64,000 nucleotides of DNA from DASQUK01 sp963717085 (GCA_963717085.1 CAVQVM010000004.1:1-64000); one strand, 5' to 3'. Shown: positions 45,099 to 53,945, numbered from the stretch's first letter. The notes: generated by a model from the letters alone, not told the origin. Program-made: numbers and translations.

Positions 45099-46757
45099 AT
45101 GCCTTGCTTGCTCCGCCGCATCGAGCGCGCTGCGACGCGCGCCACGGGCATCACGTTCGTCGTCGATGGCGCCGAGGATTCGGTGCCATGGGGCGAGCTC
45201 CACGAGCAGGCAAAGGGCTACGCCGCGGCGCTCCAGGCGCTGGGTGTCCGCCCGGGCGACCATGTCGCGCTCCTCTCGCCCACCACCCGGCCGTTGGTGA
45301 CCGCGATCCAGGGCACGTGGCTGGCGGGCGCCACCATCGTGGTGCTGCCACTGCCGATGCGGCTTTCCTCGATCGAGGAGTTCGTCGCCCAGACGCGCCG
45401 GCGGATCCGTCACGCCGACGCCAGCCTGGTGGTCGCCGACCCCGAACTGGCCGCGTTCGTCGTGCCCGAGCCCGGCGACCCGCCCATGGTCGGGTTCGAC
45501 GACCTGGCCGCCGGCGATCCCGCGCTGTGGATCCGGCCGCCCGACGACCCCGAGCGGCTGGCGATCCTCCAGTTCACCAGCGGATCCACATCCGACCCCA
45601 AGGGGGTCATGCTCCCCGACCGCGTGCTGTGCGCCAACCTCGACGCCGTGGCCGAGGCGGCAGGCCTCGATCCCGACGACGACGTGCTCGTGTCCTGGCT
45701 GCCCCTGTACCACGACATGGGGCTAGTGGGCCTGCTGACCCTGCCGATGTCGACCGGCGCACGGCTGGTGCTGGGCGCGCCGCAGGACTTCACCGCCCGG
45801 CCGTCCCGCTGGATGGAGTGGGTGTCGACATATGGCGGGACCGCCACCGCCGGCCCCAACTTCTCCTGGGTGCTGGCCACGCGGGCGCTCGACCGCAGCG
45901 AGCCGCTCGACCTGTCCCGCCTGCGGGTGGCGCTCAATGGGGCCGAGCCCATCGATCCCGACCAGGTCGAGGCGTTCGTGGCCGCCGGGCGCCGTCACCG
46001 GCTGCGGCCCGAGGCCGTCTTCCCCGCGTTCGGCATGGCCGAGGTGGCGATCGGCGGTACGTTCCCGGCGCCGCTGTCGGGGATGGTGACGGATTGCGTC
46101 GACCGCCGCGTCCTGGAGACCGAGCGCTACGCGGCACCGACCGATCCCGGCGCCGAGGGAAGCCGCCGGCTGCCGCTGCTCGGCCGCCCGGTGCCGGGGC
46201 TCGAGATCCGGATCGTCGATCCCGACACCGGCATGGCGCTGCGTGAGCGGGAGGTGGGTGAGCTCGAGATCCGGGGCACGTCGGTCACGCCCGGGTACTA
46301 CCGGCGCCCCGGCGCCAACGCCGAGCTGTTCCACGACGGATGGCTGCGCACCGGCGACCTCGCGTATCTGCTCGACGGGCAGCTGGTCGTGTGCGGCCGG
46401 ATCAAGGACGTGATCATCGTCGGCGGCCGCAACCTCTTCCCCGAGGACGTCGAGCGGGCGGTCGGCCAGCTCGAGGGCGTGCGCGCCGGCAACGTGATCG
46501 CCTTCGGTGTCGAGGGTGATCGCGGCCGCGAGTCACTCGTGGTGGTGGCGGAGTCCCGCGCCGTCGACGACGACCTGACCGCCGTGCGCCGACTGGTGGC
46601 GGAGCGCGTGCGGGACGCGGTGGGCGTGCCCGCCAGGGACGTCGTCCTCGTGGCGCCGGGGAGTCTGCCCAAGACCAGCTCCGGCAAGCTGCAGCGCTCG
46701 CTGTGCAAGCGGTACTACCGGGACGGTCGCCTCGCCCCGGTCGACACCCCCGTCTGA
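45099..46757 (+). CDS. Fatty-acyl-AMP ligase / acyl-CoA synthetase family
   Basis: A protein of 552 residues from ATG 45099. ANL-superfamily motifs are present: P-loop ILQFTSGSTSDPKGVML near residue 170, VSWLPLYHDMGLVGLL (typical of the FadD32/FAAL group), NGAEPIDPDQVEAF, GWLRTGDLAYLLDGQLVVCGRIKDVIIVGGRNLFPEDVE, and the catalytic Lys in PKTSSGKLQRS. FAALs activate long fatty acids as acyl-AMP for transfer to a carrier protein. No polyketide or carrier gene is adjacent. The insertion that distinguishes FAALs from CoA ligases cannot be judged by eye, so a CoA ligase remains possible. Confidence 0.88.
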   Translation: MPCLLRRIERAATRATGITFVVDGAEDSVPWGELHEQAKGYAAALQALGVRPGDHVALLSPTTRPLVTAIQGTWLAGATIVVLPLPMRLSSIEEFVAQTRRRIRHADASLVVADPELAAFVVPEPGDPPMVGFDDLAAGDPALWIRPPDDPERLAILQFTSGSTSDPKGVMLPDRVLCANLDAVAEAAGLDPDDDVLVSWLPLYHDMGLVGLLTLPMSTGARLVLGAPQDFTARPSRWMEWVSTYGGTATAGPNFSWVLATRALDRSEPLDLSRLRVALNGAEPIDPDQVEAFVAAGRRHRLRPEAVFPAFGMAEVAIGGTFPAPLSGMVTDCVDRRVLETERYAAPTDPGAEGSRRLPLLGRPVPGLEIRIVDPDTGMALREREVGELEIRGTSVTPGYYRRPGANAELFHDGWLRTGDLAYLLDGQLVVCGRIKDVIIVGGRNLFPEDVERAVGQLEGVRAGNVIAFGVEGDRGRESLVVVAESRAVDDDLTAVRRLVAERVRDAVGVPARDVVLVAPGSLPKTSSGKLQRSLCKRYYRDGRLAPVDTPV

Positions 46758-46836
46758 CCGCCCCGGCGGGTCCAACCCCCGCCAACCGGCGTTCGTTTCG
46801 CCCGGTTTTCGGCGTCTTGGGACGCCGGTTCGCGCT

Positions 46837-47847
46837 TCAGGCGGCCTTGAGGTCGGCGATGACCTCGTCCCACTGGGCGCGGTCGCTGTCGTAGGGGGCG
46901 TAGAAGCTCAGCCGGTCGAGGACGTCGCCCCACCTCTCCGTGAGTGCGCCGGCGACCCGATCGACGGGCGCGACCACTGCGAAGGTCGCGAGCATGTCGT
47001 CGTCGATCAGGTCGCCCATCTCGGCCCAGCGACCCCCCTTGGAGAGGCGGTTGAGCTCCTCCTGGAGGTCACCCCAGCCGTGCAGCTCCAGCACCGGGCG
47101 GTACGCCGGCGTCGAGCCGTAGAAGGCGATCTGGCCCTTGACCCCCTTGGCCGCCTCGGCCATCTCGGCCTCGTCCCTCCCGGTGACCACGAACATGGGC
47201 CCCGCCAACTGGAAGCCGTCCATGGCCTTGCCGGCCTTCGCCCGACCCTTGGCCAGGTTGGGCAGTGTGACCTCGTCGAGGTACTGCCGGGTGGTGAAGC
47301 CGTGGCACAGGAAGCCGTCGGCCACCTCGCCCGCCGCCTGGGTCATCAGCTCGCCGACGCCCGCGAGGAAGATCCGGGCGTCACCGTGGGGGTTGGGGCC
47401 CGGGTTGAAGAAGGGCGTCATCAGCGTGTGGCTGTAGAAGTCGCCCCGGAAGTCGAGCTTGGTGCCCTGGTTCCACGACTCCCAGATGGCCCGGATGGCG
47501 AGGATCATCTCGCGCATGCGGGCGGCAGGGCTCGACCACGGCATCGAGAAGCGCTTGGTGATGTGTGGCTTGATCTGGCTGCCGAGCCCGAGGATGAACC
47601 GGCCCTGCGACGCCGCCTGCAGGTCCCACGACACCTGGGCCAGCGTCATGGGGTTGCGGGCGAAGGCCACCACGATGCCGGTCGCCAGGTCGAGCCGCTC
47701 AGTGTGCTCGGCCGCCAGTATCAGCGGTAGGAACGGGTCGTGGCTCGTCTCCGGCACCCAGATGCCGTCGTAACCGCGGGCCTCCTGCTGGGCCGCCGCC
47801 TGGCCGGCCTTGTCGAGCCCGCCCCAGATCCCTCCGTCGATCTTCAT
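46837..47847 (-). CDS. LLM-class F420-dependent oxidoreductase
   Basis: A protein of 336 residues from ATG 47847. It shows the LLM barrel with DGIWVPETSHDPFLPLILAAEHT, LATGIVVAFARNPMTLAQVSWDLQAASQGRFILGLGSQIKPHI and FLAGVGELMTQAAGEVADGFLCHGFTT. This matches the TIGR03617-type F420-dependent group of actinobacteria. F420 use is inferred from family. It is convergent with the acyl-AMP ligase gene (79-base gap with GC-rich inverted repeats) and follows the PAC2 gene by 30 bases. The substrate is unknown. Confidence 0.9.
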   Translation of the reverse strand: MKIDGGIWGGLDKAGQAAAQQEARGYDGIWVPETSHDPFLPLILAAEHTERLDLATGIVVAFARNPMTLAQVSWDLQAASQGRFILGLGSQIKPHITKRFSMPWSSPAARMREMILAIRAIWESWNQGTKLDFRGDFYSHTLMTPFFNPGPNPHGDARIFLAGVGELMTQAAGEVADGFLCHGFTTRQYLDEVTLPNLAKGRAKAGKAMDGFQLAGPMFVVTGRDEAEMAEAAKGVKGQIAFYGSTPAYRPVLELHGWGDLQEELNRLSKGGRWAEMGDLIDDDMLATFAVVAPVDRVAGALTERWGDVLDRLSFYAPYDSDRAQWDEVIADLKAA

Positions 47848-47877
47848 GGCCGGTGACCGTAGCGTCGGCGGCCGCCG

Positions 47878-48753
47878 TCAGGCCTCGCCGCCTCGCTGAT
47901 CGCGCAGGAACTGCTCGAGCTCGGCCACCAGCTCGTCGCCCGTCGGCAGGTCCTCGGCGGCGAACGACCGCGGCGCCTCGGCCTCCTCGTAGGCCGTCTC
48001 GAGCTGGTGGAGCATGGCGACATGCTCGGGGTTCTGGGCGATGAGGTCGTCCAGCCGGTTGCGGGTGGCCTCGGCACGTCCCGGCAGGTCACCGAACGGC
48101 AGCGACAGCTCGCCGATCCGGGCCAGCGCCTCGATGAGCGCGACGCTGCCGGCGGGGAACGGCATGGCGGGTGGTAGGTAGTGGGGGATCTGCGCCCACA
48201 GCCCGACCGACCCGATGCCGCGGCTGTGGCAGCCCTGCTCGACGGCGGCCTGGATGCCACCGGGGAAGTCGAGCGACGCCCGCAGGAACCCGCCGTCGGC
48301 CAGGCTCGGGGTCGAGGCGGTGCATGCGACCCGCGGCGGCCGGGTGTGGGGAGCGGCGAAGGGATAGGCACCCAGCCCGACGCACATGCGGGCCCCGAAG
48401 TCGAGCGCCAGGCCGACCACCTCGTCGGTGAACTGCTGCCACAGCCGGTCGGGCTCGGCGCCCACCAGCAGCAGGAGCTCCTTGCCTTCGAGGTCGGCGG
48501 CCGCCCGCAGTTCGAGGGAGGGCCAGGAAAGCCCGCGCAGCACCCCGTTCTCGAGGTGGGCGATGGGCCGCCGGGCCCGGTAGTCGAGCAGGTCGTCGGT
48601 GGAGAACCGGGCGACCGTGATCGTGTCCAGCTGGTCGGACAGCACGTCGGCGGTCGTGGCGGCGGCCAGGCCGGCGTCTATCCAGCCCTCGACCGCCAGC
48701 ACCAGGACGGGATCGTCGAGGTCCGGTTGCTCGATCAGCTCGTACAGCGGCAC
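47878..48753 (-). CDS. PAC2-family protein
   Basis: A protein of 291 residues from GTG 48753. The PAC2 pattern is seen in DPVLVLAVEGWIDAGLAAATTADVL, VGAEPDRLWQQFTDEVVGLALDFGARMCVGLGAYPFAAPHTRPPRV and SVGLWAQIPHYL. PAC2 proteins are related to proteasome assembly chaperones; in actinobacteria they are common but of unclear role. No proteasome gene is in the window. The C-terminal 60 residues are charged and helical (LDDLIAQNPEHVAMLHQLETAYEEAEA). The upstream phosphotransferase gene is on the same strand 42 bases away. Confidence 0.88.
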   Translation of the reverse strand: MPLYELIEQPDLDDPVLVLAVEGWIDAGLAAATTADVLSDQLDTITVARFSTDDLLDYRARRPIAHLENGVLRGLSWPSLELRAAADLEGKELLLLVGAEPDRLWQQFTDEVVGLALDFGARMCVGLGAYPFAAPHTRPPRVACTASTPSLADGGFLRASLDFPGGIQAAVEQGCHSRGIGSVGLWAQIPHYLPPAMPFPAGSVALIEALARIGELSLPFGDLPGRAEATRNRLDDLIAQNPEHVAMLHQLETAYEEAEAPRSFAAEDLPTGDELVAELEQFLRDQRGGEA

Positions 48754-48777
48754 GGCGGTGGTCTCCTCGCCTCGCCT

Positions 48778-48800
48778 AGTGGGCCCTCACGCCCACTAGT
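48778..48800 (-). repeat. Stop-codon hairpin element, family D (copy D2)
   Basis: Begins at the TAG stop of the phosphotransferase gene and forms AGTGGGC-GTGAG-GGCCCACT on the minus strand. It matches the element at 9691-9713 except for three or four bases. A partial relative, GCGTCCACTAGTC, lies at 51179-51191. Confidence 0.65.
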
Positions 48801-49848
48801 CCAGCCGCCCCAGCGCGGTGCGGGCGGCCTCGGCCAGCAGCTCCACCTGGTGGGCGAAGCCCTCGAAGCCGGAGGCCGAGCCCATCGCTCCGCCCCGATA
48901 GCGGGCGAAGACGCCCTCGAGGATGCAGGCGAGCTTCCAGTAGCCGAACGCTACGTAGTAGTCGACGTGGCTCACGTCGCGGCCCGAGGCCGCGGCGTAC
49001 AGGTCCATCAGCTCTGCGCGCGTGACGAAGCCCTCGGCCAGCGTGGCCGCGTCGAGCAGCGCCGGGTGCGCGTCGCCCGGCTCGGTCCAATACACGAGCA
49101 GCAGGCCCACGTCGGCCAGCGGATCGCCGAGCGTGCAGAGCTCCCAGTCGAGCACCGCGGCGATGGTGCCGTCCGGCTCGAGCAGGCAGTTGTCGAGCCG
49201 GTAGTCGCCGTGGACGATCGTGGCCCCACCCTGCTCCGGGACCCGAGCGGCGAGGGCATCGTGGACCTCGTCGACGACGTCCAGGTCTCGGGTCTTCGAG
49301 CTCTGCCACTGGCCGTACCAGCGTCGCAGCTGGCGCTCGATGTACCCCTCGCGGCGGCCCAATTCGCCGAGGCCGACGACGTCGGGGTCGACGGCGTGGA
49401 TGCTCGCCAGCACTTCGGCGAGTTGCCGACTGGCGTTGCGGCGCTGGTCGACGCCCAGGTGCTCGGCCGAGGCGCGATCGCGGACGACGAGGCCGTCCAC
49501 GAAGCCCATGACGTAGAACGGCGCGCCGTTGACGTCCTCGTCGGTGCAGAGGCCGACGACCGGGGCCACGGGGACGTCGGTGGGCGCCAGGGCCGAGATG
49601 ATGCGGTGTTCCCGCCCCATGTCGTGCGCGGTCGCCAACACGTGGCCCAGGGGTGGGCGGCGCAGGACCCATGACCGCCCGCCGGCGTCGGTCACGCGGT
49701 AGGTGAGGTTGGAGCGACCCCCCGCGATGAGCGAGAACCGCAGCGGCGGCTCGACGCCGGGCGCGTGGGCCTCGAACCAGCCTGTGACCCCGTCGGCGTC
49801 GATGCCCTCGGGCACCTCGCTGGTCTCGATCGCTGAGGTATCGGTCAT
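48796..49848 (-). CDS. Phosphotransferase family protein (APH/ACAD10-like)
   Basis: A protein of 350 residues from ATG 49848. The kinase-like fold shows RFSLIAGGRSNLTYRVTDAGGRSWVLRRPP at the ATP loop, the catalytic HGDYRLDNCLLEPDG near residue 211, and the metal site VLDWELCTLGDPLADVG. In actinobacteria such proteins are linked to fatty-acid or hydroxy-acid breakdown with acyl-CoA dehydrogenases (ACAD10/11 type) rather than antibiotic resistance. The ATG overlaps the TGA of a mini-ORF made by repeat family B. The stop lies in a family D hairpin. Confidence 0.88.
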   Translation of the reverse strand: MTDTSAIETSEVPEGIDADGVTGWFEAHAPGVEPPLRFSLIAGGRSNLTYRVTDAGGRSWVLRRPPLGHVLATAHDMGREHRIISALAPTDVPVAPVVGLCTDEDVNGAPFYVMGFVDGLVVRDRASAEHLGVDQRRNASRQLAEVLASIHAVDPDVVGLGELGRREGYIERQLRRWYGQWQSSKTRDLDVVDEVHDALAARVPEQGGATIVHGDYRLDNCLLEPDGTIAAVLDWELCTLGDPLADVGLLLVYWTEPGDAHPALLDAATLAEGFVTRAELMDLYAAASGRDVSHVDYYVAFGYWKLACILEGVFARYRGGAMGSASGFEGFAHQVELLAEAARTALGRLD

Positions 49849-49940
49849 GAGCGGAGCTCCTGACCGGTCGACCGAGTCAGCGCCCTACGGCGATCCGACG
49901 ACGATCGGGCACGGGGGCGCAGCCCCCGATGAACGGTCAT
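49845..49940 (-). CDS. Repeat-encoded mini-ORF before the phosphotransferase gene
   Basis: A 31-residue frame (MTVHRGLRPRARSSSD at the start) from ATG 49940, whose TGA overlaps the ATG of the phosphotransferase gene. It has the same length as the mini-ORF at 27011 but a different peptide, because internal indels change the frame. AGGAGCT lies seven bases before the downstream ATG. TACGGT at 49955-49950 could be a -10 box for a near-leaderless message. Confidence 0.4.
   Translation of the reverse strand: MTVHRGLRPRARSSSDRRRALTRSTGQELRS
49849..49940 (-). repeat. Repeat family B, copy B2 (92-base cassette)
   Basis: On the minus strand: ATGACCGTT, hairpin GGGGGC-TGC-GCCCCC, a variable middle, CGGTCGACCGGTCAGGAGCT, then the next ATGACCG at exactly 92 bases. 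Same order and period as the cassette at 27011-27102. Confidence 0.8.
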
Positions 49941-50018
49941 GGTTGGTTCACCGTAGTGGCACCTCGGCGCGGCCGGGCCGCCGGGTGCCCGCCGGTCGGG
50001 ACCGGGCACCCTCGTCGA

Positions 50019-50024
50019 TAGCCT
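50019..50024 (+). promoter_or_regulatory. -10 element TAGCCT of the thioredoxin/TPR gene
   Basis: TAGCCT ends eight bases before ATG 50033, fitting a leaderless or near-leaderless transcript. Confidence 0.5.
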
Positions 50025-50032
50025 GGCTGGCG

Positions 50033-50752
50033 ATGCCCATCGACGTCAGCGATACCACGTTCCAGACCGAGGTCCTCGACCGCTCCCAGACCACACCGGT
50101 CGTGGTCGACCTCTGGGCCCCCTGGTGTGGGCCCTGCCACCAGCTCGGGCCGATCATCGAGAAGGTGGTGGACGAGACGGCGGGCAAGGTCGTGCTGGCC
50201 AAGGTCAACGTCGACGAGAACCCGCAGGTGTCGGCCGCGTTTCGGGTGCAGGGCATCCCGGCGGTGTACGCAGTGTCTGGCGGGAAGGTGGTCGACGGCT
50301 TCATCGGCGCTCAGGGCGAGACCGCGGTGCGCGAGTTCGTGGACCGGTTGCTACCCAGCGAGGCCGAGGAAGAGATCGAGAAGCTCGTGGCCGCGGGCGA
50401 CGAGGCTTCCCTGCGCCAGGCGCTCGAGCGCCAGCCCGACCACGCCGGTGCCATCGTGGCCCTCGCGGAGCTCCTGGCCGGCCGGGGGGGCGAGGGCGAC
50501 ATCGACGAGGCCCTCGGGCTGCTCGAGCGGATCCCGGAGACGCCCGAGACCCGGCGAGTCGCGGCGCTCGTGCGCACCGGCGGCGACGAGGCATCGACCG
50601 ACGAGATCACCATGGAGCTGGACGCCCTGCTCGACCAGGTCAAGGCCGACGAGGACGCCCGGCAGCGCTACGTCGACCTGCTCGAGGTGCTCGGCAACGA
50701 CGACCCCCGCACCGCCGACTACCGGAAGCGCCTGACCGCCCGCCTGTTCTGA
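50033..50752 (+). CDS. Thioredoxin-like chaperone with TPR domain (CnoX/YbbN type)
   Basis: A protein of 239 residues from ATG 50033. The N-terminal thioredoxin domain has the active site LWAPWCGPCHQLGP near residue 29 and the cis-Pro in VQGIPAVYAVSGG. Residues 115-239 form TPR-like helices (EIEKLVAAGDEASLRQALERQPDHAGAIVALAELLAG). This layout is that of CnoX, a redox-linked holdase that passes substrates to GroEL. The CGPC motif is complete, unlike E. coli YbbN (SxxC), so it should be redox-active. The gene is divergent from the phosphotransferase gene. Confidence 0.92.
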   Translation: MPIDVSDTTFQTEVLDRSQTTPVVVDLWAPWCGPCHQLGPIIEKVVDETAGKVVLAKVNVDENPQVSAAFRVQGIPAVYAVSGGKVVDGFIGAQGETAVREFVDRLLPSEAEEEIEKLVAAGDEASLRQALERQPDHAGAIVALAELLAGRGGEGDIDEALGLLERIPETPETRRVAALVRTGGDEASTDEITMELDALLDQVKADEDARQRYVDLLEVLGNDDPRTADYRKRLTARLF

Positions 50753-50790
50753 TCCGGGTGTAGGGCGAGCAGCGGCCCGAGGTCGACGGC

Positions 50791-51156
50791 GTGCGACTCG
50801 AACGCCACGACGGCTACTGGTTGCTGGTCGGTCCCGCGGCGCCGGGGGCGTCGGCCACCACGTTGGGGCCTCTGATCCTCATGCGCCCCCACGGTGTGGG
50901 GGACGCCCGCCTGCTGCGCCACGAGCTCGAGCACGTGCGGCAGTGGCGCCGCTACGGCGTCATCGGGTTCCTACGGCGCTACCTGGGCGCGTACCTGGGC
51001 TGGCGGGCACGGGGCTACGGGCACAGGGCCGCGTATCGGCGGATCCCGCTCGAGATCGAGGCCGAATGGCGGGCGCGCCGGGCGCCCATCGAAGGCGGGA
51101 TGCCGGGGGCGGATCCCGAGGCAATCGGGACCGCGGGGGAGCTCGCGAGCCGATAG
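50791..51156 (+). CDS. Small HExxH-containing protein
   Basis: A protein of 121 residues from GTG 50791. The only clear motif is a zinc-protease-type HELEHVRQW near residue 45, followed by a helical, Arg/Tyr-rich part (YGVIGFLRRYLGAYLGWRARGYGHRAAYRRIPLEIEAEW). The combination of HELxHvRQ and a membrane-adjacent helix followed by PLEIEA is seen in small actinobacterial DUF proteins resembling the DUF4157/SprT-type fold. No third metal ligand can be assigned with certainty except Glu in EIEAE. Activity is unproven. Confidence 0.65.
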   Translation: MRLERHDGYWLLVGPAAPGASATTLGPLILMRPHGVGDARLLRHELEHVRQWRRYGVIGFLRRYLGAYLGWRARGYGHRAAYRRIPLEIEAEWRARRAPIEGGMPGADPEAIGTAGELASR

Positions 51157-51242
51157 GGGCTCCGGCTCACCCGACGAGCGTCCACTAGTCTGCGGGTTCC
51201 GGACTTCCCCTCCCGACGTCCTGACGCGCCCGGAGGGTTGCC

Positions 51243-52016
51243 ATGTCCGTTCCCACGCCCGAGCTCCCGCGGCCCCTACCTGCGCGCACCTGGCGCGAGC
51301 AGTTGGCCGGTCTGGCCGAGTCGTTCGACGTCTCGCCCCGGCGCCTGCTGTTGGGCGCCGTCGCGCTGGCCTGCATCGGCGTCGTCGGCTGGCGGCTGCT
51401 CGCACCGCCCCCTCCGCCGCCCGAGATGCGCCTCCCGTTCGCACAGCCGTCCGAGGCCGGGAGCAGTGGGGCCGACCCGTCGTCGGACAGCGCTGGCAGC
51501 GATGGTGCCGGCGCCGTGGGCAGCAGCACGACCGCCACCGCGGCCACCGAGGTCGTCGTCCACGTGGCGGGCGCCGTCGTCTCGCCCGGGGTGCGGCGCC
51601 TGCCGCCGGGCAGCCGGGTGACCGATGCGGTCGACGCCGCCGGCGGGGCCCTTCCGGGCGCTGACCTGCCCCGCATCAACCTGGCGGCGCCGCTGGTGGA
51701 TGGGCAGCAGGTCTACGTCCCCAAAGCCGGCGAGGAGCTTCCGGTGGCGGCCGGCGCCGGGCTTCCGGGTGGGTCCGATGCCGCCGGCACCGGTGGCCCG
51801 CTCCCCGGCGTCCCAGGCCCCGGCGCCACCGTCGACCTCAACGCCGCCACCGCCGAGCAACTGGACACGCTGCCCGGCGTCGGGCCGGCGACGGCGGCGG
51901 CGATCATCGCCCACCGGGAGCAGAACGGGCCCTTCACCTCGGTCGACCAGCTGCTCGACGTGCGCGGCATCGGCGAGGCGAAGCTCGAGCAACTGCGCGA
52001 CCTCGTCTCGGTGTGA
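51243..52016 (+). CDS. comEA: ComEA-family DNA-binding protein
   Basis: A protein of 257 residues from ATG 51243 with GGAGGGTTGCC upstream. One membrane segment (LLLGAVALACIGVVGWRLL, about residues 35-53) is followed by a Ser/Ala-rich linker, an SLBB domain (VVVHVAGAVVSPGVRRLPPGSRVTDAVDAAGG) and a C-terminal helix-hairpin-helix pair (VDLNAATAEQLDTLPGVGPATAAAIIAHREQNGPFTS). ComEA binds double-stranded DNA outside the membrane during natural transformation. comEC follows after nine bases. Confidence 0.95.
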   Translation: MSVPTPELPRPLPARTWREQLAGLAESFDVSPRRLLLGAVALACIGVVGWRLLAPPPPPPEMRLPFAQPSEAGSSGADPSSDSAGSDGAGAVGSSTTATAATEVVVHVAGAVVSPGVRRLPPGSRVTDAVDAAGGALPGADLPRINLAAPLVDGQQVYVPKAGEELPVAAGAGLPGGSDAAGTGGPLPGVPGPGATVDLNAATAEQLDTLPGVGPATAAAIIAHREQNGPFTSVDQLLDVRGIGEAKLEQLRDLVSV

Positions 52017-52025
52017 GGCACCTCC

Positions 52026-53945
52026 GTGCCCGATCGCTGGGTGGTCGCCCTCGCCGTGGCAACGTTCGCCGGGTCGCTCGCCGCGGCGGACGGCCTCGTG
52101 GCTCGGGTGCCGCTGACCCTGGCGGCGGCGGTGCTGGCACTGGGCCTGGCCACCCGTCGGCCCGGGGCTCTGTGCGTTGGCGCCGCGCTGCTGGCGGCCT
52201 CGCTGGGACAGCGGTCTATCGCCGGGCTCGAGGCGCCGCTCGACACCGGCCCGGTCACGGCCGAGGTGACCCTGGTGTCGGACCCCGTCCCGGACGGGCG
52301 CGGCGGCGTGGGCGTCGACGTCGGTCTCGACGGACGCCGGCTGCGGGCGCATGCGCGCCTGGCGCCGGCGGCGTCGCTCGACGACCGGCTGGCCGGCGAG
52401 AAGATCCTGGTCGTCGGCGAGGTCCGCCTTCCGGGGCCGGCAGAGTTGGCCTTGCGCTACCGCCACCTGGCGGGGCGGCTGGAGGTCGATGCGGTAGTCG
52501 GCTGGCGGCCGGGCGGCGGGGTCACCCGGGTGGCCAACGGCCTGCGCCGCACGCTGGCGCGGGGCGCCGAGGTGATGTCGGACCGTCATGCCAGCCTGCT
52601 GGCGGGGCTGACGCTGGGAGACGATCGTGACCAGCCGGCCGACATGACCGACGCCTTCCGGGCGGCCGGGCTCACCCACATCCTCGCGGTGTCGGGTCAG
52701 AACGTCGCGTTCGTGATGGTGCTGGTGGCGCCGGTGCTGGCGCGGCTGCGGTTCGGTCCCCGGCTGGTGGTCACGCTGGCGGTGCTGGCCGGCTTCGCGC
52801 TGGTGACGCGGTTCGAGCCGTCGGTGCTCCGCGCTACCGCCATGGCGGGCGTGGCCGCCACGGGCGCCGCCCTGGGCCGGCCGGCCTCCACCCTGCGGGT
52901 CCTGGCGCTAGGCGTCGGCGGCGTCCTGCTGGTCGACCCGCTGCTGGCGACGTCCCTCGGCTTCCGGCTGTCGGTGGCGGGCGCGGCGGGGATCGTCGTG
53001 GGCGCGGGACGGATCGAGCGCCTGCTCCCGGGTCCTCGGTGGCTGGCGGCGCCGCTGTCCGTGACCCTGGCCGCCCAGTTGGCCGTGGCCCCCCTCCTGG
53101 TGGCCGCGTTCGGCGCCGTCCCGGTGGCGTCGCTGCCGGCCAACCTCCTGGCCCTGCCGGCCGCCGGGCCGGTCATGGTGTGGGGGCTCACCGGCGGACT
53201 GGTCGCCGGGCTGGGCGGTCCCGCGGTGGCCACCGTCCTACACCTCCCGACGCGCGCCCTCGTGGCCTGGATCGACGGCGTCGCCACCGCCGCTGCCCGC
53301 TGGCCGCTGGGCCAGCTGCGGGCGGGGCACGTGGCGCTCCTGGCCGTCGCCACCGCCGCCGCGGTCGCCGCGGGGCTGCGGGCGCGCCCGGACCCGGAAG
53401 GTGACGGCGAGCCCCCACCCGGGGCGCCGCAGCGCCGGTCCATGGGCGTCACGCGCGGGTGCGCAGCGCTCGTGGCGATCGTCGTCCTCGTGCATGCCGC
53501 CGCCGCGGCCGGCGGGCCCGGCGTCATCGACGGGGCGGCCGTGGGCCCCGGTGCGCAGCTCTGGCAGGACGGCGGCGCGGCGGCGGTGATCGTGGACGGG
53601 CGCGCTCGCGAGGAGGCGGTGCTGGCGGGCTTGCGGGACCGCGGCGTGGCGCGCCTCGACGTCGTCGTGCTCCGGACGGCGGCGCCGGCTGCCGCCGAGG
53701 TTGCGGCCACGCTCCGGCGGCGCTGGCCGGGCGTCGTCGTGCTCGGGCCGGCAGGCTCGGCGGCAGCGGCGCGCCGAGTCGCCAACCTCGGCTGGGTGGC
53801 CGTGCCCACCGCGGGCACGGTCGTGGACGTGGGCGGCCTCCGGTTGACCGTTCAGGGAAGCGGGGCGGAGCGGCTCGATGTCGGCGTCGTGCTCCGTCGG
53901 GATCCGCCGGGCTCGGCAAGGGCGCCGCCGCTGCCCGGCCGATAG
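52026..53945 (+). CDS. comEC: ComEC/Rec2-family DNA channel protein with degenerate C-terminal domain
   Basis: A protein of 639 residues from GTG 52026. The competence domain has the hallmark FRAAGLTHILAVSGQNVAFVMVL near residue 218 and about ten membrane segments. The C-terminal metallo-beta-lactamase-like part is present in outline (IVDGRAREEAVLAGLRDRGVARLDVVVL near residue 525), but where the family has HxHxDH this protein has RTAAPAAAEV, so all metal ligands are missing. In ComEC that domain is thought to degrade the non-transforming strand; here it should be inactive. Uptake of DNA through the channel may still work. Confidence 0.92.
   Translation: MPDRWVVALAVATFAGSLAAADGLVARVPLTLAAAVLALGLATRRPGALCVGAALLAASLGQRSIAGLEAPLDTGPVTAEVTLVSDPVPDGRGGVGVDVGLDGRRLRAHARLAPAASLDDRLAGEKILVVGEVRLPGPAELALRYRHLAGRLEVDAVVGWRPGGGVTRVANGLRRTLARGAEVMSDRHASLLAGLTLGDDRDQPADMTDAFRAAGLTHILAVSGQNVAFVMVLVAPVLARLRFGPRLVVTLAVLAGFALVTRFEPSVLRATAMAGVAATGAALGRPASTLRVLALGVGGVLLVDPLLATSLGFRLSVAGAAGIVVGAGRIERLLPGPRWLAAPLSVTLAAQLAVAPLLVAAFGAVPVASLPANLLALPAAGPVMVWGLTGGLVAGLGGPAVATVLHLPTRALVAWIDGVATAAARWPLGQLRAGHVALLAVATAAAVAAGLRARPDPEGDGEPPPGAPQRRSMGVTRGCAALVAIVVLVHAAAAAGGPGVIDGAAVGPGAQLWQDGGAAAVIVDGRAREEAVLAGLRDRGVARLDVVVLRTAAPAAAEVAATLRRRWPGVVVLGPAGSAAAARRVANLGWVAVPTAGTVVDVGGLRLTVQGSGAERLDVGVVLRRDPPGSARAPPLPGR

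Noticed and set aside
48796..49848. Aminoglycoside resistance gene
   Set aside because: The kinase fold is shared, but the sequence pattern is of the ACAD10/11-like phosphotransferases common in actinobacterial lipid metabolism.
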